Positions 1 through 9,864 are shown, counted from the first letter of the stretch. The stretch is 25,987 nt of DNA from Chara braunii (GCA_003427395.1 BFEA01000111.1:3152880-3178866); one strand, 5' to 3'. A program made the numbers and translations. The notes: generated by a model from the sequence alone, not told the origin.

Positions 1-15
1 GTCTACACGATCGCA

Positions 16-20
<5 letters not shown>

Positions 21-95
<75 letters not shown>
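21..95. repeat. (GA)n microsatellite
   Basis: A pure GA dinucleotide run of about 75 bases. Any long Leu-Ser or Glu-Arg reading frame across it is an artefact of the repeat. It lies just upstream of the Ty3/gypsy element, so it may sit in that element's leader or 5' LTR, but this cannot be shown because nothing further upstream is visible. Confidence 0.98.
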
Positions 96-98
<3 letters not shown>

Positions 99-244
99 AA
101 CTGTTGAGTGTTGCTCTTGAGGGAGTGAGGAGAGGGAAGAGGAGCGTTCGTCCAAGAAGTGTGAGGAAGTACGGACCCCTCTTGAGAGACTTATTAACAC
201 CCTCATCCTCCATTATAGCATCTGCAGTAGAATAGAAACTGCAA

Positions 245-445
245 ATGGACGCTGCCTCCGAGGCAGAAAAAGAGCAGTACCAGTTCTTCGATGAGAAAGC
301 ATTGAAGGGGGAGGAGGAAGAGAAGGAGAAAGAGAAGAAGAAAGAGAAGGAGAAAGAGAAGGGAGACAAAATAAAGGCTCATGGAGCCGTCTTCAGTACC
401 ATGCCTGCCTTAACTGATGCGGAGTCTCACTCCTCTGGGCTTTAG
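245..445 (+). pseudogene. Leader ORF with Glu/Lys-rich tract, possibly start of gag
   Basis: A 66-codon frame opens with ATG at 245. About residues 21-45 are almost only Glu and Lys, encoded by a purine tract at about 301-363. It ends at a TAG after a SHSSGL tail. The recognisable gag sequence begins in another frame near 470-490. This may therefore be the original gag N-terminus, cut off by a frameshift, or a chance ORF over a purine tract. The Glu/Lys stretch is low complexity and gives no functional information. Confidence 0.35.
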
Positions 446-489
446 TAGAGGTCCGGACTGTTGAAGATCATACATGCCAAATCACCAAA

Positions 490-1710
490 GTGTTTGATGA
501 ACTAAAGAAGTTGCGCGAGGATATGACCCTGATGGCGCAGCAGTACCGGGACCAGCTGCAACAATTTGTTAGCTTGCAGTCGGCCCAAAGTGTCCTTCCG
601 CCTGCTTACCCTGCTTCTAGTGATGCGTGTCAGGCCGTTATTGCCCCTCCAACTATATCATCTTCTTCTTCTTCTTCTTTGAGTGTGGCCAACAGCCTAT
701 CCGGATCTGCAGCAGGTCCAGACCCGGTTGTTGCGGCTACTGTTGCTGCAGTGGCAAGTGGCAGTACAGGGCATTCTGGAACTGTTGCAGCCCCGAATTC
801 GGACTCAGGGATCGCTGGTCCTAGCTGCAGCTTTCCCTACGTGGACAGGAAGGTGACACATATTCCGTCTAAGTATGATGGAAAAGACGACATCAAATCT
901 TGAATCATCTTCATGTGATCCTACTTTGATGTGCTGGGGACACCCCCGGTGACTCAGTCATCGGTCCTAGGGACCAGTGTGGAACCCTCCGTAAGGAGCT
1001 TCTTAGAAGTTCAAGCTGTACATTCAGGCTATAAAAGAATAGACCTGGACAAATGGTTGAAGGCTACGCCTATAGCTGCACTCAAGGAACTCTTGATCAG
1101 ACAATATGCTGATCCACATGCTGCAGCCAAAGCTTGACTTAAGCTTGGCAAGCTCAAATACAGCAAGTGGACCGACACCATGTATAGTCTGCAGCATTAT
1201 GTTAGTAAACTCTTTGCAACTCCAGATCTGGAAATGACTGCGCAGTCTTGCTTGGATGTGATAAAAGGTACAATCCCCTCTAATGTGACACATCGTCTGG
1301 GCCTCAAACTCATAACGTATACAGATTGGCTTACCCTCATGCGGGATTTAGTCAAGCTGGAGGCACAAGACCTTCCGGGTGGATCGGGTGACAAAAAGAT
1401 CACCGATCGTAAACGGTTTCCAGGCAGCAACTGTTTTGCAGCGCACGATCTACTTGAGGTTGACGAGGAGACCTTCGCAGAGGACCCTTCTCTTGATGAC
1501 GATCAAGAGCAGGACTGCGAGGCATCTTGCTCTTCGTCAGCCCACGAGTCTGAGTATATAAATGACGATGAATCTATGAATATCTTCAAGAAGATTGTCG
1601 TCAAAACTAAGGGGTCAAGGACCACAGTGAAGAACAACACTAACATCATTCTCCTTCCTAAGGGGCCGAAGATTCCACCCAAACCGGAAGATCCTGCCAC
1701 AAAACCATGA
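490..1710 (+). pseudogene. gag: gag (capsid) remnant of the Ty3/gypsy element
   Basis: One frame (first base 490) carries gag, interrupted by TGA at 901, 916 and 1135 and ending at TGA 1708. It begins FDELKKLREDM, a likely coiled-coil segment, followed by a Ser/Ala/Gly-rich linker at about 600-815 (Ser run at about 660-680). A PSKYDGK motif at about 868-888 is typical of the start of the Ty3 capsid domain. The capsid core includes the segments LDKWLKATPIAAL and LRQYADP-like LLIRQYADPH (about 1045-1125), then WTDTMYSLQHYV to LMRDLVKLEAQ (about 1170-1365). An acidic tail follows at 1450-1570. Gag forms the cytoplasmic particle that packages element RNA. The open start here is GTG and is only where the frame resumes, not a proven initiator. 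Confidence 0.85.
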
Positions 1711-1750
1711 GTAAATCTCAGGATAAGTGAAAGTGAGTGAAAACGCAAGA

Positions 1751-1828
1751 TGAAGAAAGGGGTTTACCTGCATTGCACCATACCGGGACATTCAGTCCAA
1801 CATTGCTTTCGATTGCAGCAAGGAAACC
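1751..1828 (+). pseudogene. Gag zinc knuckle with first Cys lost
   Basis: In a frame different from gag, the sequence reads KKGVYLHCTIPGHSVQHC. This is a CCHC knuckle (C-x2-C-x4-H-x4-C) whose second Cys, His and third Cys are present at codons 1775, 1790 and 1805. The first Cys position (codon 1766) is TAC, Tyr, one G-to-A step from TGC. The knuckle normally binds element RNA in the nucleocapsid part of gag. The frame closes at TGA (about 1829) and the coding signal then passes to the next frame (1830-2069), whose Ser/Thr/Asp-rich sequence ends in LLSRWAYMKQERA. Confidence 0.75.
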
Positions 1829-2069
1829 AGTGAAGGGGGTAGAGACATCATCAACACACTCCACAGACGGAGAGAGTGAACATGCTAGTGCAGATCCCTC
1901 CCCGGATTCTGATCTCACTCAGCAAACCTCCCCTGAGACCCCATTTGATGTTGATTCCAAGGCTCAGAAAGTGCACATCCTATACAAGGAGTCCTGGGTG
2001 GAGTCGAAAAAAAATAACTTCCATGCTCTCTTGTCTCGTTGGGCTTACATGAAGCAAGAACGCGCATAA

Positions 2070-2468
2070 GCGAAAACGAAGTTGATCTTCTTTAAACTTC
2101 GCATTAACGACCGTTACGTCCGTGCGTTGGCTGATTGTGGCGCAACTGCCAACTACTTCTTATCGCACGACATTCGTAAGGCACGCTTGGGAATTAAGCA
2201 AGCGACCTTGCAGAACCCTTATCGGATCCAAGTGGGCAACCAAGAGGTTGTTACATCTACGCATGCAGTCAAGGGTGTGCGCACTATCATTGACACTGAC
2301 CGCACAATCACGCATGAGTTGAACTTCTATGTCCTTGATAAGTGTCTCTTCGACGTGGTTATTGGCTTGAGCTGGTTGCAGACCGAATGTGAAAAAAAAC
2401 ACGTGGAAGGATTCACAATTCATGGTCAAAGATGTTATGGGAATCGAGCGTCCAGTCCTCTTGAATGA
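2070..2468 (+). pseudogene. Retroviral-type aspartic protease domain of the Ty3/gypsy element
   Basis: The open frame reads IFFKLRINDRYVRALADCGATANYFLS. The active-site triplet, normally D-S/T-G, is D-C-G here, at about 2118-2126. The flap-side region is followed by the second conserved block, YVLDKCLFDVVIGLSWLQ, corresponding to the family's DVILGMDWL. Thus both halves of a pepsin-like single-domain protease are recognisable. DCGAT may be a family variant or a Ser-to-Cys change in this copy. It is preceded by a TAA at 2067. The true frame leaves this ORF at an eight-A run (2392-2399), where the sequence slips into the frame that carries the linker to RT; the last 20 or so codons before 2468 are therefore probably not native. 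Confidence 0.85.
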
Positions 2469-2814
2469 GCCGCACGAGTCCCAAATAATTTTTCTCAATG
2501 CAATGCAATTTTGCAAAAAGTGGCGCAGGCGCAAAGTTGATGATCAAATGTGTATAGCCTTTGTTAGGCCTGCTCATGTGCCTTCTATTTTTGTTGTACA
2601 TAATGATTTTACTTTGCATGTCATTCCTACTTCGAATGCAGTTACTTCTACCTCTACTAACTCTACTTTTAGTCCAAACGACTCTGCTTCAAATTCTATT
2701 GTTTTGATTGCACCTTTGCAATCCAGTATGCTTGCACGTGAAAGTGATGATCCACCTCCAGATGTCTCATCAGAAATCCGTAACCTTCTCAACCGATTTT
2801 CCACATGTGGTTAA
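2389..2814 (+). pseudogene. Protease to reverse-transcriptase linker of pol
   Basis: This 141-codon open frame takes over from the protease at the A8 run (2392-2399). It has no catalytic motif. It contains a basic patch (KKWRRRKVDD) and a long Thr/Ser/Asn stretch, and ends with SSEIRNLLNRF, which resembles the short helical segment that precedes RT in Ty3 pol. From 2815 to 2897 the coding signal is weak and crosses stops before the RT frame opens at 2898. I read it as polyprotein spacer, not a separate gene. Confidence 0.65.
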
Positions 2815-2897
2815 CGGGGACCCCCTGATGTGAAGTTTGTTTGGGATGACCTTATGGTTTTCTTATAAATTGAGGTGAAAAATTGGGGGTCGGTTAA

Positions 2898-3641
2898 CCT
2901 TTTCTCCGATTTCCTGAAGTTTTGGTCGAACCGCATGGAGTCCCCGTGTGTTCGGTCCGACACAAGATCGAGTTGATAAAAGGTAGCACTCCTCCAAAAG
3001 GCTATGTCTATCGAATGGGCTCAGACGAATTGAAAGAGTTGTGAAGACAGATCGATGACATGATTGGGAAGGGATGGATCAAGCCAAGCGAATCCGAATT
3101 CGGTGCACCGGTTTTGTTTGTCACGAAGAAATGAGGCAAACTACGGATGTGTATCGATTACCACAGACTGAATAGGATAACAAGAAAAAATGCATATCCT
3201 TTGCTGCATATTAATGATCTACTTGATGTTGCGGGTGGATGCAAGGTCTTCAACAAGATCGATCTCAAGTTTGGTTACCACCAGATTGAAGTCGACCCTG
3301 CAGACCAGCATAAAACTGCATTCAAAACTCGTGATGGGCTGTACGAGTTTACCGTCATGCCCTTTGGCCTCACGAATCCACCAGCCACCTTTCAAAGTCT
3401 CATGGCTAAGGTGTTCTGCAATCAGATCAATTGATTTATTGTTGTTTATTTGGATGACATACTAATCTTTAGCAAATCGATGGAGAAGCACATGAGACAC
3501 CTTGAGGATGTGTTGCAGATCCTCAAGGATGCGCAACTGCATCTCAACTTGGAGAAATCTGAGTTTGGGAGGGACAGTGTCATCTACCTTGGACATTGGT
3601 TGTCTGCTGCAGGCCTAGAGCCCGAGGCAACCAAAGTTTAG
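2898..3641 (+). pseudogene. pol: Reverse transcriptase domain of the Ty3/gypsy element
   Basis: One frame carries RT, with stops at 3042 (TGA), 3132 (TGA), 3432 (TGA) and 3639 (TAG). Motifs in order are GVPVCSVRHKIEL; GWIKPSESEFGAPVLFV; LRMCIDYHRLNRIT; FNKIDLKFGYHQI, holding the first catalytic Asp; MPFGLTNPPATFQ; and YLDDILIFSKS at 3447-3479, the catalytic Asp pair. LGHWLS lies near the end. The TGA at 3432 is four codons before YLDD. Apart from stops, the domain keeps its frame for over 700 bases, far better than gag or integrase. RT copies element RNA into DNA inside the cytoplasmic particle. The third motif has NPP where the family usually has NAP. Confidence 0.95.
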
Positions 3642-4215
3642 GCCATCCGCAAATGATCTCAACCGTCAAATGTCCGCGAATTGCATTCTTTTCTTGGTCT
3701 TGCGTCATACTACCGAGAGTTTGTACCCAAATTCTCTATCATTGCCTGATCGCTGTCCAGATTGACCAGCAAGAATGTGTCCTACACATGGGATGGGGAA
3801 TGCACAACAGCCTTCCAAGCATTGAAGGAGACTTTGGTGAGTCATCCGGTGCTCCGCATTGCAGATCCCAAACTTACATTCGTAGTGACAACGGATGCAA
3901 GCTTGTATGGGATTGGTGCAGTGATGCAACAAGATGATGGTGACGACTTACGTCCGCTCGAATTCTACAACGAACATATGCCCAGTCACAAGGTAGCTGC
4001 CTCCACTTACATGCGATAACTTTATGCCTTGAGAGAGACACTAGATCATTGGAAACACTATCTCTTGGGTCATCATTTCAAAGTGTTATCAAACCACGAG
4101 ACTTTGAAATGGATTCAGACACAGAATAATCCATCAACTATATTGACTCGCTGGCTGGGTGATATTGTTGTGTATGATTTCAAGTTTAGGCACAAAAAGG
4201 GTTGTTACAACTTAC
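3642..4215 (+). pseudogene. RNase H domain of the Ty3/gypsy element
   Basis: It is continuous in frame with RT. Stops are TGA at 3654 and 3747 and TAA at 4017. The connection segment ELHSFLGLASYYREFVP is followed by TTDASLYGIGAVM (first catalytic Asp), LYALRETLDHWKHYL (catalytic Glu) and SNHETLKWI. In the family the last motif is normally (S/T)DHxxL; here the Asp codon is AAC (Asn), one G-to-A step away, so a catalytic residue is lost. The tail RWLGDIVVYDFKFRHKKG is intact. Just before 4216 the frame changes and continues as NHVVDALSRHPE, the usual RNase H to integrase join. RNase H removes RNA from the RNA-DNA hybrid during reverse transcription. Confidence 0.92.
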
Positions 4216-5148
4216 AATCACGTTGTGGATGCATTGTCTCGCCACCCTGAGTACATGACTTGTCTTGTGGGGCAATGTGGGTTCCTATGATCTCAGTAAT
4301 AACTTGAAGGAGGAACTAGTTCAGCATGCTGCCAAGGACCCGGAACTCATTCTCATCCTTGAGCAGATCCAGGTTGACCCTAGAAGTCATCCTGACTTCC
4401 ATGAGTATAAAGGTTTGTTCTTTCGACGTTACGGGAAGTACGACCGCTTGTGCATACTCAATCATGAGCCTATCTGTACTCACTTCTTGGACTTGGCTCA
4501 TAGTTGGAGTGGATACTTCGATTTTGAAAAGACATACGGAAGTCTGTTGCAAAAGTTTGTAAGGCCTGTGAAGTTTGTCAACGCATCAAACCGTCTCGGC
4601 AGAAACTCTATAGGTTGTTGCACCCTCTTCCTATTCCTGATGGTCCGGGTGAGTCCCTTTCCATCGACTTCATGGACATGGAGAAGAAGAGTAGGAATGA
4701 ATATTCGTAAGTAATGGTGACCGTTGACCACTTTTCAAAATTTTTGAATTTAATCCCATTACCACCTCACACCCCACTGACCTTGTGATCGAAGAGTTTC
4801 ACAAGAAGTACGTTTTGGAGTGTGGACCCCCGAAAACTATTGTGAGCGACCGGGACACTAAGTGCAGATTGGAAGGACTTCAGCTCCCAGATCTATGACA
4901 TCAAACTCAAGATGACGTCTGGTCGACATCTCGAAGCCAGTGGACTGGCCGAGGAGATCAACCAGACTGTGATCCAACTTCTCCGAGCTCTAATTGTGCC
5001 TGATCGGAACTCTTGGGATGAGGAATTGCCGATTGTGCAGGGGTTGTACAACAACTCCATACACTCCTCCACCGGGAGGACACCTAACCGGTTGCACCTT
5101 GGGTCAATCCCCTATCTTATCTGTTTCCTGAACAACCATCTGGCCTAA
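4216..5148 (+). pseudogene. Integrase domain of the Ty3/gypsy element
   Basis: Frames change at about 4255, 4555, 4755 and 4858. The N-terminal zinc finger (HHCC) shows one His (LAHS), Tyr in place of the second His (SGYFDFEKTYG), and both Cys (KACEVCQRIK, codons 4567 and 4576). Sequence between the His and Cys halves is shorter than usual, so a deletion accompanies the frame change. The catalytic triad is visible: Asp in SIDFMD (codon 4666), Asp in VSDRD (codon 4848) and Glu in GLAEEINQT (codon 4951, where the family has GQTE). A TAA lies at 4708. LPIVQGLYNNSIHSSTGRTP is the usual post-triad segment. Integrase joins element DNA to the chromosome in the nucleus. The copy is dead by frame alone. 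Confidence 0.92.
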
Positions 5149-5810
5149 CACCTGGTCAGTCAGGCTACAACACTAAGTTTGATCGTTTGCTCAAAATTGT
5201 TGTCGCAGCTATGGAAAGGCGACGCAGTGCCATGATTAAGCATGCAAACAAAAAGCGTCAGCCTGACCCTTTCACAGTGGGAAGTTATGTCTGGGTCAAG
5301 ATGTCTGAGTTCTTTAAAGAGGAAGGTGTATCATGAAAGCTTCTTCCTCAGTACTACGGTCCGTGGAAGGTGCTGAACCAAGTAGGAGATGATTCCTTTG
5401 GTCCTTCTTACACAATCGACTTGGCTCAGAGTCCTCATCTACGTACGTACCCAGTCTTTCATGCATCAAAGTCGTTTCCGTATGAATCACCCGAAACTTG
5501 TAAGTATCGAGAGTCAATGATTCCTCATGCAATCAGAGGTGGTCACGCGATTGATAGAATCGTCGAGCACAGTGGAAAGGGGAGAAGCAGACAGTACAAA
5601 GTTCATTTTTTGTACCACCCCTTGAATGACTTTTATTGGATCGCTAAGAAAGACTTACTGCAGAGTGCCCCACGAGTCATCAACGCATATAAACGACTGA
5701 TCAACTATGAACAACAACCTAAATTCACTACTACCCTCACTCCTACGGAACATACCCGATCTCTCTTTGCTATTTACATTTATGATGCATTATGCAAGGA
5801 CTCTGATTGA
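5112..5810 (+). pseudogene. Integrase C-terminal region and chromodomain
   Basis: One frame from 5112 to TGA 5808, with one TGA at 5334. It begins SYLFPEQPSGLTPGQSGYN, then a basic helix (AAMERRRSAMIKHANKKRQP) and a GSYVWVK / YYGPWKVL segment, the GPY/F-type module. A chromodomain follows at about 5546-5695: AIDRIVEHSGKGRSRQYKVHF, FYWIAKKDLLQSAPRVINAY. Two aromatic positions of a chromodomain cage, Tyr in RQYKVHF and Trp in FYWI, are present. Chromodomains of chromoviruses guide integration towards particular chromatin. Apart from the single TGA this is one of the best-preserved parts of the element. Confidence 0.88.
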
Positions 5811-5838
5811 GTTACTCGCTCGAAGGGACCTCACTCTC

Positions 5839-5848
5839 GAGGGGGGAG
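5839..5848 (+). promoter_or_regulatory. Polypurine tract of the Ty3/gypsy element
   Basis: GAGGGGGGAG lies 28 bases after the last pol stop and would prime plus-strand DNA synthesis. The next bases, TAGCATAATAACCC, are where a 3' LTR should begin, although the usual TG start is not seen. Confidence 0.65.
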
Positions 5849-5850
5849 TA

Positions 5851-7310
5851 GCATAATAACCCGCCATAACACAGACTGAGAACACTGATGATTTATGAAG
5901 TTCAGTCGATGGAATGGATGCCTTGCTGAGATTCCCGCATTCTGTTGTCTTTTCTAAGTGTGTATGTGTGCATGCATGTTGACTTGCGTGCATGTATGAG
6001 TGCTTGTCGGCATGAGTGTGTGTGTGACCCTCAAGGGTACTTGCTTATTTGGCAGACCCGTAGGGCTGGTACTTACCTGTGGCCGTGGCATTGAGGGTTG
6101 CAGTGGGGTAAAACACTCAAGTGGCGGGGTCAGAGGCCCGTGGCTCTTAGAGAAGCGGAAAAACACTCAAGTAGCAGGTAGGTCGGTACCGCACTCAGTA
6201 GCAGTAGATGTGTCGGGTACTCGGGGTCGAGCAGAAGAAGACAAAGTTGGCATTTTTAGAGGCCCATTAGCGGTAGGCTAGGTCTAGGCCGGTACCAGTC
6301 CATCCAGTCTGAGTCTAGAGCCTATACGGGCAATATCAGAGTCTGCAATGATGTTTCCCTCTGAAAGGGAGGAGGTACCAGTTGCTTGGGAGGCCGAGCG
6401 GCCTGGAAGTCACGCCCAGGAGGCAAGCAGGCCGCTATATCAAGAGGCCGAGGCAAAAGCTCAGCCTCATTCTTCAGTATGCAAGTTTGGCAACACTCCG
6501 CCGGAGTGCTGGCTGGAGTAGCGCTGGCCACTACAGCGCTGCTGGGAGGAAGAAGTCGGAAGCGTCCACCTTGGCTATGGTGGAGCTCTACCGGTAGGAG
6601 GAGGAGGGAGAAGGAGACCAAGGAGGAGAGTGGCGAGGTACCTACCTGGCTATGGTGGACACCATCTTCATCACCTTGTTAGGCGCTGCATCTGGAGGGC
6701 CCCAGTTGGGGTAGTGCCGCTTCAAGGAAGCTCGGGACAGGGTCAGACATGACAGTTGAGTGGGCAGCGGCATAGTTGTCTGGTGTTGACCTTGGGACAG
6801 AAGAGCAGTGACATAGCTGCTTTGGGTTATCCTTGGGACAGGAGGGTAGAGCCCTCAGTGCTCCAGCATAGCCTCGGCCTGCATGTAGAGGAAGAGGAAG
6901 GATGGTCATGACTATGGTGAACCTCATGTTGTGCCTGTAGTAGAAGAAGGATTCAGACATTGATTATGGTTCAACCATTCAACATTATTATTGTTATTTC
7001 TTGTTTGACTAAGAGGGGAGGAGATAAGGCGGAGGCGATTGGTTAGCGAAGAAGAAGAGCCTTGTCCTTGACCTCTGTTGGAGTACATTATCTTCTTTTT
7101 TTTTCGCTATCTCTCCTCTCAAGTTCATTCTGAATCATTTATTTTCGCAATTGGACGGCATTGTACTTTTTGATGAATGTATACTTTGAAATTGGTCAGG
7201 ATCGTAACAAAGATATGTTCCATGATGACATGGCAGAACTCTGGTTAAAAGATATGTGAGGTGAGAGAAAAATATATGGTTGTCCCCCGATCAGGAGAAG
7301 GCAGCTTAAT
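5851..7310. other. Non-coding stretch after pol; possible 3' LTR
   Basis: No ORF here has family features. TG-rich sequence lies at 5955-6025. The phrase AACACTCAAGT occurs twice (about 6112 and 6164). Several perfect small palindromes occur, for example GGCCGAGCGGCC near 6392 and ACTCCGCCGGAGT near 6496. From position this should include the 3' LTR of the upstream element, but the only bases that could carry the matching 5' LTR (1-240) show no clear similarity to it, so this stays unproven. Confidence 0.4.
6769..6850. repeat. Degenerate 41-bp tandem duplication
   Basis: Two adjacent copies (6769-6809 and 6810-6850) share the frame CATAG-TG-T----T---CCTTGGGACAG. A third, poorer GGGACAG lies at about 6734. 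The repeat lies in non-coding sequence after the Ty3/gypsy pol. Confidence 0.6.
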
Positions 7311-7507
7311 GGGGGGGGGGGGGGGGGAAATAGTTATAATTGCATCATGGGGCAATATACAGTTTGCAATTGCACTTCAGGCACCCTACCTGGGCATAAA
7401 AAGATGGGTTATATACATTGCCCAAACTGCAATTGCAAACTGTATCTTGGTCCAGACTGCAATTATAATTCATTTCTGTGATTCCCGCATAGTTCCCCTT
7501 CCCCCCG
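7311..7507. mobile_element. MITE-like palindromic element with G-run end
   Basis: The left end is a 17-G run followed by AAATAGTTATAATTGCA (7328-7344). The right half mirrors it: TGCAATTATAATTCATTTC at 7458-7476, then a C-rich end to about 7507. Inside, TGCAATTGCAAACTGTAT at 7428-7445 is the exact reverse complement of 7357-7374. The element is thus a near-complete inverted repeat of about 197 bases with a centre of about 54. TAA sits one base outside each end (left TAA-T-G-run, right C-run-G-TAA). This would fit a PIF/Harbinger-type 3-bp target duplication, but that is inference. There is no coding capacity. Confidence 0.75.
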
Positions 7508-8440
7508 TAAAAAAAATTGCACTGACATGGAAAAATTGGAGACTGACAAAGAATCATTGGCCAGCACAAGAATAAAGAATCGTTATTGGAGGGGAGGACC
7601 AGCAAGCATCCGGTAGCGCCACGCCAGCGTGTAGTCTGCGCTAATTTGGGAGCCGAATGTAGCAAAGCCTTAGGAACTACGATTTCGTCAAAACGAACAT
7701 AGTTTATTTTTTGAACGAAATTTAAACTCCATTTTTTTTTTCCTTTTTTTCACTTTCAAGCAATTTTACTACTGCATTATATAAGATACCATGGGCTGAA
7801 TTATCGAATAATATGGCAAAAATTGCTCAACATTCATTTGGGAACTCTATTTTTTTGGATTGTCTAATAGTTTTCAAGTGCACGTACTTTAAAATTTGAA
7901 ATTTTTTTATGTTTTTTTTTTCCATCTATTTAACGAAACCGAATAATCTAATGAACATGCATAAATTTGTCTGGGAAATGCGTTGGAAAAGGCATCAAAT
8001 AAGCATTTTGGTTTTGTTTTCCCTTTAATTCATAATAATTTTTGGTAATATATTATGAAACCAACATCCTTTTGTGCATATAATAAGATGATCAATGTGA
8101 TAAATTTTCTCAATCTGAATTTTTTCCGCTGTATACAACAAAACCCCCCAATACTTGAAAACATTTAATGCAGATAATTTTTCAAAATTTAAATGTGCAC
8201 CGTTTTTTTTTTTTTTCTCCCTTGCTTTTCATAAAAAATTAAAAAACCTGTCATATTTCTACGAGGCTGTCACAATAAATACACCAAAAATAAGTAAACA
8301 ACTGAACGTTTATCCACATTGCTATACGATGCGCGATATCTGTCAACATTGTTCCACGTCCACCACTTAACATCTCATCATTCATAAATATATATCCCCG
8401 CTCATACTCTCACATTTTCGTACTCTTCCATTACCAGTAG
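7508..8440. other. AT-rich spacer, no gene seen
   Basis: AT-rich sequence with T-runs (for example 15 T at about 8203-8217). The only structured item is a nested palindrome at 7614-7643: TAGCGC (7614-7619) pairs with GCGCTA (7638-7643), and inside it CACGC (7620-7624) pairs with GCGTG (7627-7631). Nothing else is identifiable. Confidence 0.6.
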
Positions 8441-8449
8441 GTCCAATTT

Positions 8450-8790
8450 ATTACATTAGTGATGAGAATCCATATGGTCGCATCGTTTGAGTTATCTAAC
8501 ATGCACGTCGGGATAGGTGGAACAAACATGTTTTCAAAGTCGGTTATGAAAGCAGATCAGTCTTCAGGTCTTCTGTCCCCACACATCAATGTTGTTTTTT
8601 TTCCCCTCATTGACGTGCAAAACTGCTTCATGACATTCCACAAAATCTTGCCGACTTCTCATTTCTCCTTATCTTCCATAAATTCGCACGTCATACACAT
8701 CGATCTATGTGAACCTTACGACAACTACAAACAATTTATGTCCACGAAGTTCACATCTCACTATTGACTCGTGTTCGTATGAAAATGGTT
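8450..8790 (-). pseudogene. Possible decayed coding segment, function unknown
   Basis: One minus-strand frame contains protein-like blocks such as RGHKLFVVVVRF, IDVYDVRIYGR and ECHEAVLHVNEGKKNNIDVWG, broken by about five stops. A plus-strand frame of 102 codons covers the same bases without stops, so the choice of strand rests on residue pattern and on stronger minus-strand signals further right. The block RGHKLFVVVVRF vaguely echoes NRSKLVVVLYRR in the segment near 10900. I do not recognise a family. Confidence 0.25.
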
Positions 8791-9456
8791 CGTTGGTTGT
8801 GCTAATCGCTGCGCCTTGAGACACTGCAACGGGAGTGACGTTTGTCATTGTTGTATAAGGTCCAACTTAATGTTTTTGTTTCCTGTAATAATGTCGATCA
8901 CTATAAACCTGCAAGATCGATTACGTAATGTTGTTGAAAATCAGTAATCCGACAATTATCAACATTTCTCAAACAAAGAAATGATAGTTTGTAATACAAC
9001 AAAGACTGACTAAAAGAAAAAAAAAATCAACTATGTTTGATCCACCCGCTCGTATATGTTGACTTTGAGCATGTAAATAATAAATGTTTGTGATTTTTCA
9101 AAATTCATATATGCAACCAGAAATGAAATAATAAACAAAAAACATGAATGAACATTAAAAAAAAAAAAATTGATCGCGTTCAACACACAATGTGAATCTG
9201 ACGATCGCTGCAACACATTATCACTTTTTCTTGGCACAACAAGGACAGTCGTTCACATTTCTGCTTCAACGTCCGGATATATATTGTTGAATATATCATG
9301 TCGATGACTAATGTGCTATGCTAACCTATGCTATCCAATTTATGCATTGAACATAAGCGATACAAATTTTTTTGCGTGCTTTATATCTTCACAATATGAA
9401 AAATCTACAACTATCTTTTATCTGTCACTCACTAACAATACTTCTTTTTGTCTCAA

Positions 9457-9720
9457 TTAATGATACTGCTTCGTACGAATCACTTCATCCGTATCACCTT
9501 TTAAATGCTCGAATGTGAACACTATCTCCTAACATTTATAAAAAACGTAGTGAAGTGACACATGCACCAAACTGTCAACCCTATACACTAACTCTTTCCT
9601 AAGTGCCGCATCGATTTCCAGCCGATTCTGAAACTGTTCGAGTTTGTTCGAACCATCGGAGTCTCATAATTTCTCCCATGCACAAAACAACGCATTCATT
9701 TTCGTACGAATGACCTTCAC
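9457..9720 (-). pseudogene. Decayed coding segment, function unknown
   Basis: One minus-strand frame of 88 codons from 9720 down to a TAA at 9457 has two internal stops and reads as plausible globular or helical protein. Examples are KVIRTKMNALFCAWEKL, then SNKLEQFQNRLEIDAALRKE (amphipathic, likely coiled coil) and LVYRVDSLVHVSLHYVFYK. No family is recognised. It probably belongs with the other minus-strand remnants between 8450 and 11738 as pieces of one or more old genes. Confidence 0.4.
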
Positions 9721-9864
9721 TGTTGTGAAAAGTGTCACTATGGCCTTGCCTCTATTGCATATTCGGATTCGACCATAGTAGTTCATCATTACTAGTGCGA
9801 GCAATTCTCTTCTACCAATGGAATGACACACGCCCACTTTTTGTTTCCTTTTGTCTTTTGCGTC

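Larger units (their letters stand above)
245..5850 (+). mobile_element. Decayed Ty3/gypsy chromovirus-type LTR retrotransposon
   Basis: The domains run gag, CCHC knuckle, aspartic protease, reverse transcriptase, RNase H, integrase, chromodomain. This order (RT before integrase) defines Ty3/gypsy, and the C-terminal chromodomain places it with chromoviruses. The reading frame changes about nine times and there are about a dozen in-frame stops, so the copy cannot make a polyprotein. A polypurine tract lies just after the last stop. I found no convincing primer-binding site in 95-245 and no LTR pair: the 5' LTR would lie at or before the window start, and the 3' LTR should begin near 5849. The limits given are those of recognisable coding sequence plus the polypurine tract, not true element ends. 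Confidence 0.93.

Noticed and set aside
3-206. Leu-Ser repeat protein on the minus strand
   Set aside because: Translation of the (GA)n microsatellite.
95-245. Primer-binding site and 5' LTR end of the Ty3/gypsy element
   Set aside because: TATAGCATCTGCAG near 215 only faintly recalls an initiator-Met tRNA site (TGGTATCAGAGC). Too many mismatches, and no LTR end is visible next to it.
8459-8767. 102-codon plus-strand ORF
   Set aside because: Composition and motifs are unremarkable, and the opposite strand carries blocks that look more protein-like and agree in direction with neighbouring remnants. The choice is tentative.
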